Positions 45,701 through 49,823 of a stretch of DNA of 49,823 bases are shown here, in pieces. The notes under the pieces are model-generated. The model was not told the origin of the DNA and ran no database searches. It worked only from the letters and a program-made list of their open reading frames with translations. The position numbers and the translations under genes were made by a program. The DNA lies in contig WTKN01000295.1 of NCBI GenBank assembly GCA_011524395.1, positions 18,721 to 68,543 of the forward strand. The letters are read 5' to 3'. Each line of letters starts with the position of its first letter. Position 1 is the stretch's first letter. The stretch comes from Moorena sp. SS36440bin_2. GTDB lineage: Bacteria > Cyanobacteriota > Cyanobacteriia > Cyanobacteriales > Coleofasciculaceae.

Positions 45701-47820
45701 CTACCTATACCACCATGCATGGGCATGGTATCTGGCCAGACCAGTATGGGTTCTGCACCCAATTCAGTTCTGAGGTCATCTAGCTGTATTCTGTTGTCAC
45801 TAGGAAGACGCCGACTTCCGGGATCGACAAACCTAATATCCCAACCAGGAGGGGGCAAATAAGACTCCCAGTCAGGGCGTTGATCATTATCCCGGGGGAA
45901 GTTTGCGTCAGGATCATTCAACTGATCCTCATCCACATAAATCCCAGCACCGGTAACTACCCGCAATCCCCCAACTCCTTCCAGGGGCTGAACCGGTTGC
46001 CTGGCGGCTGCTGCTTCCCAGAAACCATTGCGGTCAGTATCCCCTACATCAGCTAAGGGAGTGATTTGGGTAGTCCGGTAGCGATTCTCCTCGCTGTCAT
46101 TCCAGGTAACGCCATCCCCAATGTCTTGTTGAGCTGTGGCACCTTGGAATTGCTCTGCCTGGTCATCCCACCATAGAGCCGGTAAGCCATGACCGATCAA
46201 AACGCGATCGCCAATTTCTAGTTCTTTACCTTGTCGCTGTTGTACCTCTGGTTCCGTTGCTGGAGGATTGAGCTTCTGGTTCTTGATCTTAAGCTCTAGG
46301 CCATTTTTACTGGTTGTAGTACCTGGATCATAAGGGAATATCCAATCATCCTGGGGACGAAGCTCGTTAGCAGTACCTTGGAGATTGGCATCTCCCGACT
46401 CTCCACCCTCTTCAACTTCTGCATAGGGAACACGACGGGTGCGGTCTTTGAAGTATATGCTTAGAGCTTTTCGTCGTTGTCTGTCAAGTTCTGCACCCTG
46501 AAAGTCTTCGTATCTTTTTTGGACTTCCTCGGGGTCAGTAGCCTCACCTCTATCAAACTGAGCTTCTACCAGACGATTAATTCGTGCCGTGTAGGCTTGG
46601 CTATTATACCCAATCTGATTGGGGTCTTCCTTAACCGATTTATTGTTATTTTTGCCTAAGTTAACATTTGTCCTCGGTGGTTCGTCCGCCCCATTGAACA
46701 GATGTATTTTGCCTCCCTGTTTATCGGCATCCTGATCAACACGGCCAAAGGCCATATTGCCCCCGACAATAATCTTGCTGTTTTCTTCCGTGTAGTAGCA
46801 AGATTTCGGACTACTGACTTGAAAATACTGATTAGTTCCGCCATCATTACCAGTCAGAAAGTTCCCGTTAGTAAAAATCCGGCCATTAATCTGGATACCA
46901 GATCCAGGAGTAATTTGTAAATCATCCTCGTAGACAATGGCATTGTTGACTAGGGGAATTCTGGCTCGGTCTTGCTGATACTCTAGAGCTGAGAATCCGG
47001 CCTCACCCTTGTAAGCCTCATAGGTTTGATCATCTATTTGTGGATCCCCTGCCACAATCGGAACGGTTGCGGTGTAAACAAATATACTTTTCTTTAATTT
47101 TGATCCGGACTTAAACCACCCAGAATTATCCACTAAGCTAGCGCTCGTGCTAGCAGCTAGCGTACAGCGATCGCTGTTGTTTGACTCCCCCATGGGTGGG
47201 GTTCTCGCTTGTACAGAGCTTCTGGAGTTTGGGTTTCTATTTGGATTTTGATTTTGATTTGGCTGTGGACTTGTGAAATAAATTCCGTAGAGGGTGTAGC
47301 TATCGAATTTGCCATTATTATCCGTATCAACCGGAAACCTCCAGGCAGTGTCTATGGTGTCTTGAGTCTCTTGGTCTTGGAGGGTCAAACGGGTTTCATC
47401 ACCAAAGTTGTATCTGGTATTCGTAAAGGCATTTTCCAACGCTTCCTCGGATGGGGTAGCGCGGGGCAGGGTGGGGTCAGCAAACAAGGCTTCCAATTTT
47501 GCTTGAGCCCGCTCAATAGCTGGAGCGGCGGCATTGAAAACTGCTTGATTGACCCGATAATTACTGGCATTTTTGACCCGGTCAAAGGAGCGCAACACAA
47601 TAGCAGTTACCAGTAAGGTTACCACCAAGGTCACCATAATGGCGGTAGGCAACACAAACCCGGCTGTTGCCACCCGGGAGCGACGGTGTAAAATAAATAA
47701 GCTACGCAACAGCCAACGCATCAAGGGTTTGGTGATGGCTTGAGAGAGTTTGACTACCTGTTTGAGTAGTTGTGCGATCGCATTCGCTAACTTCTTCCTG
47801 GTTGACTTCCTGGTTGACAT
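42766..47820 (-). CDS. hpsA: Hormogonium polysaccharide protein HpsA
   Basis: 1684 aa. Basic N-terminus, then a prepilin-like segment AGFVLPTAIMVTLVVTLLVT and the RSFDRVKNASNYRVNQAVFN helix, the N-terminal pattern I associate with HpsA. The remainder is a very large Asn/Asp/Pro-rich exported domain. Around residues 1160-1210 three DxNGxGxxD calcium-loop motifs occur (DLNGNGQIDA, DLNGDGNLTD, DLNGDGVVDN), like dockerin or EF-hand loops. AGGA lies 8 nt before the ATG. First gene of the hpsA-B-C locus, needed for polysaccharide secretion and gliding of filaments in Nostoc. Length agrees with the family. Confidence 0.92.
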   Translation of the reverse strand: MSTRKSTRKKLANAIAQLLKQVVKLSQAITKPLMRWLLRSLFILHRRSRVATAGFVLPTAIMVTLVVTLLVTAIVLRSFDRVKNASNYRVNQAVFNAAAPAIERAQAKLEALFADPTLPRATPSEEALENAFTNTRYNFGDETRLTLQDQETQDTIDTAWRFPVDTDNNGKFDSYTLYGIYFTSPQPNQNQNPNRNPNSRSSVQARTPPMGESNNSDRCTLAASTSASLVDNSGWFKSGSKLKKSIFVYTATVPIVAGDPQIDDQTYEAYKGEAGFSALEYQQDRARIPLVNNAIVYEDDLQITPGSGIQINGRIFTNGNFLTGNDGGTNQYFQVSSPKSCYYTEENSKIIVGGNMAFGRVDQDADKQGGKIHLFNGADEPPRTNVNLGKNNNKSVKEDPNQIGYNSQAYTARINRLVEAQFDRGEATDPEEVQKRYEDFQGAELDRQRRKALSIYFKDRTRRVPYAEVEEGGESGDANLQGTANELRPQDDWIFPYDPGTTTSKNGLELKIKNQKLNPPATEPEVQQRQGKELEIGDRVLIGHGLPALWWDDQAEQFQGATAQQDIGDGVTWNDSEENRYRTTQITPLADVGDTDRNGFWEAAAARQPVQPLEGVGGLRVVTGAGIYVDEDQLNDPDANFPRDNDQRPDWESYLPPPGWDIRFVDPGSRRLPSDNRIQLDDLRTELGAEPILVWPDTMPMHGGIGSQLGGNDLTNNNGNGPADITDANQKSDLLMRASAVYHYTQNPGPEPEEKNFDQEPIACVSSYYDPTDKASAENNVDYYLDPLTEEGRGENGRSNNGIVYKFPGRNIRPELERQSLLVFPNGRLANEPLKRALETDEDKRTLADNSAIDTAICALEILENPTANIDDSEIPHGAIYEQSFLNARQIQEIEDPNTPELYDLAIEDRQPLEIRTTVLDLNLLRITQTTTDTFPKGPSPEFLLPDSGIIYATRDDALPDLSDRTGDNLEENLSSSSVDFTLDPTRRPNGIMLRNGTVLARQDESNSFKLTNPPGAEKGLILATNLPVYIKADPVDPDNENGPSGFNLHQTPGGDLVEEFTEQLGNDEWEEGANGNFYGRNNLNDNFACRTNDDRLPNCNSGDLWRPAVVIADSVTLLSNNFQFGFRSDGDYDLRGIPMGSNLINQNDGNLTDPVNEANFNNADLNGNGQIDAQVLESQIVYGYDLNGDGNLTDTFTETDPTINVDLNGDGVVDNTNVLESQIPVAVGLKLNGIFDNNFVTSANWWDPWGNGINTIDTPDGNGNPQPSIRPNPDDTNPNPRRINSSYLSNFVTPIQRRVEFPEYVMEICRTVPVSACNPNDWVVGIQGFPNQQASNLVGTNVNELLSGTTARPAINIEDQRYPRRIAFQRDPNNNNNLVLDANNNPIPLGINNGQNVEAYQYDTFNINRPELAPHALWYKTTENPNNPSDPRANRQSFGQDQPLFYQRPLQNATTEQPMLVPVLQVHSLTAEPGQNDQALPGPVQEECVEIEEGWTQQANPHGETFNVVIASGDSPPRQIENNGGVANFVRYLENWRQPGGTCRATEGIPARISGSLIQFKRSAYDTAPFWHAPKNADDINVPSGFGYEIDANYRGSGAFMPYATGNGKLPYYMAPQRLYGFDVALLTQLPDLFSGLFTTPSAGDPDEFFREVARDDRWVKTLLCATEGENGPLAVNQRYCSQ

Positions 47821-48588
47821 AGGGATTTTCCTGTCACATTTCCTGAGTAGATTCCTGAATAAGAACTAGTTCACGCACCCTAGATGATATGGCAATAGGC
47901 AAAAGGCAATAGGCAATAGGCAATAGGCAATAGGCAATAGGCAAAAGGCAATAGGCAATAGGCAATAGGCAATAGGCAGAAGTTGACTACAACAGCTTTT
48001 GAGGTTGTATCAATGTCAAACACCTTAATTGGTAGTCCTATATTCAAATGCTTCAACGAAGCCAAGGGTTAACACTTAACGGTCAACCACTTACCTTTAG
48101 AGGATATCTGAAAAATTTTTTGATACTGAATTTTGCCCCCCTAGCCCCCCAAGCGAGGGATTGCTCGCTTGGGGGGAACAATAATCCATTGGCTGGTAAA
48201 AGTCCCCCAATTTTGGGGGATTTAGGGGGCTTATATGTAGCAAATGATACTTCTCAGACAACCTCTTAGATCTACCTACGAAGAGAGAATATTAAATATT
48301 TAATTATACTATCGAGATTTCCCAAAAACACAACCGAGATTTGTAACCAGTTTACCCAAGCTAGGAATTTCCTACCTCCTCTAAAGGCATACTATTCCCG
48401 CTTACCCAAAAACCATAGACTTAACCTACCCAACTAAACGGGCAAGGGGTCTCCCGTTATAATCTCCGATTTAACGGGAGGGGAATTGCCCGACAGCGTC
48501 TGGAAGTTCTCAACAGATTGGCCTCTGGCCACGCTTTCGGCAGAGCCGACGCTGCTTGAGGTGCGAGCGTAAGTGGTACACTAGCAAA
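47821..48588. repeat. Repeat-rich gap upstream of hpsA
   Basis: A heptamer tract (AGGCAAT, with AGGCAAA variants) fills 47891-47979, followed by a diverged MITE core (to about 48045). A perfect 13-bp inverted repeat CCCCCCAAGCGAG/CTCGCTTGGGGGG lies at 48145-48176, and CCCCCAA/TTGGGGG at 48204-48219. The hpsA promoter must lie in 47821-47890 or beyond the repeats. Confidence 0.88.
48439..48492 (+). repeat. Double hairpin, likely left end of IS605-type element
   Basis: Arms CGGGCAA (48439-48445)/TTGCCCG (48486-48492) and, inside, CTCCCGTT (48451-48458)/AACGGGAG (48473-48480), separated by a small internal loop. It lies about 100 bp upstream of the tnpB start. Such foldbacks are recognised by IS200/IS605 transposases. 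Confidence 0.6.
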
Positions 48589-49823
48589 GTGAGATTAACG
48601 TACTGCTACAAAATCAAACCAAGTCCCGAACAGATAGCCATCTCGCGAAAGGTGGCTTGAACTGTTACGCCGTCATTGGAATTATGCTTTAGGACAACGG
48701 CTTGATTGGCTCAATCGGACTCGTTCCCCGATTGATAGATGTAGCTTAATCAGTGAGCCGATAGGTGTTATCCCAAAACCGGTTAACTATTACACTCAAC
48801 AAGCGGCTCTCAAGGAAACTAAGCGACTGTTTCCTGAGTACAAGCAAATCTATGCAGAAACTCAGCAGGTTAACCTACAACGGCTTAACAAAGCATGGGA
48901 TAGGTGGCGAAAACCGGACGCCAATGGTAACAGAGGCGGTAGACCTCGTTTTAAAAGACCTGGAGAACTCCGATCGCGCAGCGTGACCAAAGGTCAATCA
49001 TTTGTATTTCCCAGGGTAAACAATTCTAAAGCTGGAGCACACTTAATTGACGGCGTTCTAAAGCTAAGCCGCATTGGTTCAATTCCTGTGGTAATGCATC
49101 GACTGTTGCCTGATGGATTTACTCTTAAGCAATGTACAGTCATCAAAAAAGCTGATGGTTGGTATTGCTGCATCTCAATGAAGGATGATACCGTACCTGA
49201 AATATTACCCGTAGATGCGGTTAAGTCTGCGGTTGGAATTGATGTTGGCTTAGAGAAGTTTTTGACCACGTCTGACGGTGAAGCAGTACCTATCCCACAG
49301 TTTTATAGGAATGCTCAAGACAGACTGGCTAAAGCTCAAAAAGTAATGTCGCGTCGTGTTAAGGGGTCTAATAACTGGAAAAAAGCTAAAAACAAAGTCG
49401 CTTTATTGAACCTTTATTTAGCCCGTTGTCGAAAGGAATTTCATTATCAGGTCGCTCACTGGCTGTGCAGCAAGTATGACTTAATTGCTCATGAAAACTT
49501 AAACATCAAAGGACTTGCGCGAACTAAGTTAGCGAAATCAATACATGATGCAGCCTGGGGTAAATTTCTGGAAATATTGCAAGCAGTGGCGGTAAAACGC
49601 GGTTTGTTAGTCCAGGAAGTTAATCCACGGGGAACAAGTATTGAGTGTTTTAATTGTGGTTCCAGAGTCGAAAAAAGTTTAAGCGAACGAGTTCATTTTT
49701 GTTTTAGTTGTGACGTCAAAATTGATTCGGCGAAGCCGACGCTGCGCGAACGCGACTGGAATAGTGGCATCAATATTTTGAATCGTGGATTAATGGCGGT
49801 TGGACTGCCGCTCAATGGCTGTG
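48589..49823 (+). pseudogene. tnpB: tnpB (IS605 type), frameshifted near start, cut by right edge
   Basis: The GTG at 48589 gives MRLTYCYKIKPSPEQIAISRK and then a stop at 48658-48660. One extra base (a G near 48652) shifts the frame; the correct frame resumes with WLELLRRHWNYALGQRLDWL at 48653 and stays open to the window end. RuvC-I VGIDVGLEKF, RuvC-II AHENLNIKGL, zinc finger CFNC...CFSC and RuvC-III RDWNSG are present. Compared with the intact tnpB at 14.6 kb, it has two extra 8-residue segments: RSVTKGQS (48977-49000), and SAKPTLRE (49727-49750) between the zinc finger and RuvC-III. Unless the frameshift is a sequencing error, the protein is not made from this start. Confidence 0.88.

Noticed and set aside
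47880-48065. 61-aa frame on the minus strand with repeating [13 protein letters not shown]
   Set aside because: It is only the translation of a heptamer array, which stays open because 7-bp units cycle all frames without stops.

Overview
The window reads as cyanobacterial chromosome. It carries phycobilisome (PBS) linkers, bilin lyases, NblA, a cyanobacterial GlgB, hps (hormogonium polysaccharide) pseudopilins and many GCGATCGC (HIP1) octamers. Short tandem heptamer arrays and GC-rich palindromic repeats are scattered through it. Together these suggest a filamentous, probably phycoerythrin-containing cyanobacterium; the repeat style resembles Moorena/Lyngbya-type genomes, but that placement is inference. 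No phycobiliprotein subunit gene (cpeBA, cpcBA) is present.

Region 1 (1-18.3 kb) is a PBS rod assembly and turnover island. On the minus strand, cpeC leads an array of five rod linkers. The last linker has a coiled-coil tail instead of a CpcD domain, and it is followed by a ribbon-helix-helix/coiled-coil protein cut by the left edge. Upstream of cpeC, also on the minus strand, lie a HEAT-repeat lyase-like protein, a 68-aa protein and a pentapeptide-repeat protein. On the plus strand are two CpcS/CpeS-family lyases, a zincin-like protein overlapping the second lyase, and the rod-core linker cpcG. A two-partner-secretion adhesin, a small nblA (minus) and a tnpB-only IS605-type element interrupt this set.

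Region 2 (18.3-26 kb) has an RluD-type pseudouridine synthase, a five-PAS histidine kinase, an NlpC/P60 hydrolase, and a 1.3 kb gene-poor stretch. That stretch holds a consensus promoter, a candidate structured RNA and IS605-like end sequences. A secreted barrel-like protein with a good terminator and tRNA-Ser(GCU) follow.

Region 3 (26-38.6 kb) holds a GT4 glycosyltransferase carrying an in-frame repeat insertion, a Wzc-type tyrosine autokinase, a DUF255 thioredoxin-domain protein, ftsI with an upstream FtsL-like bitopic protein, a small secreted protein and glgB.

Region 4 (38.6-47.8 kb, minus) is an hps locus: hpsA, hpsB, hpsC and two FimT/GspH-like pseudopilins, probably serving gliding and polysaccharide export. 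Two inverted copies of a 105-bp MITE-like element, 104/105 identical, sit inside it. The right end is a frameshifted, edge-truncated tnpB carrying two in-frame 24-nt insertions.

The most unusual material is the in-frame palindromic-repeat insertions, the MITE pair, the linker/coiled-coil neighbour pair, the zincin-lyase overlap and the orphan structured-RNA locus.
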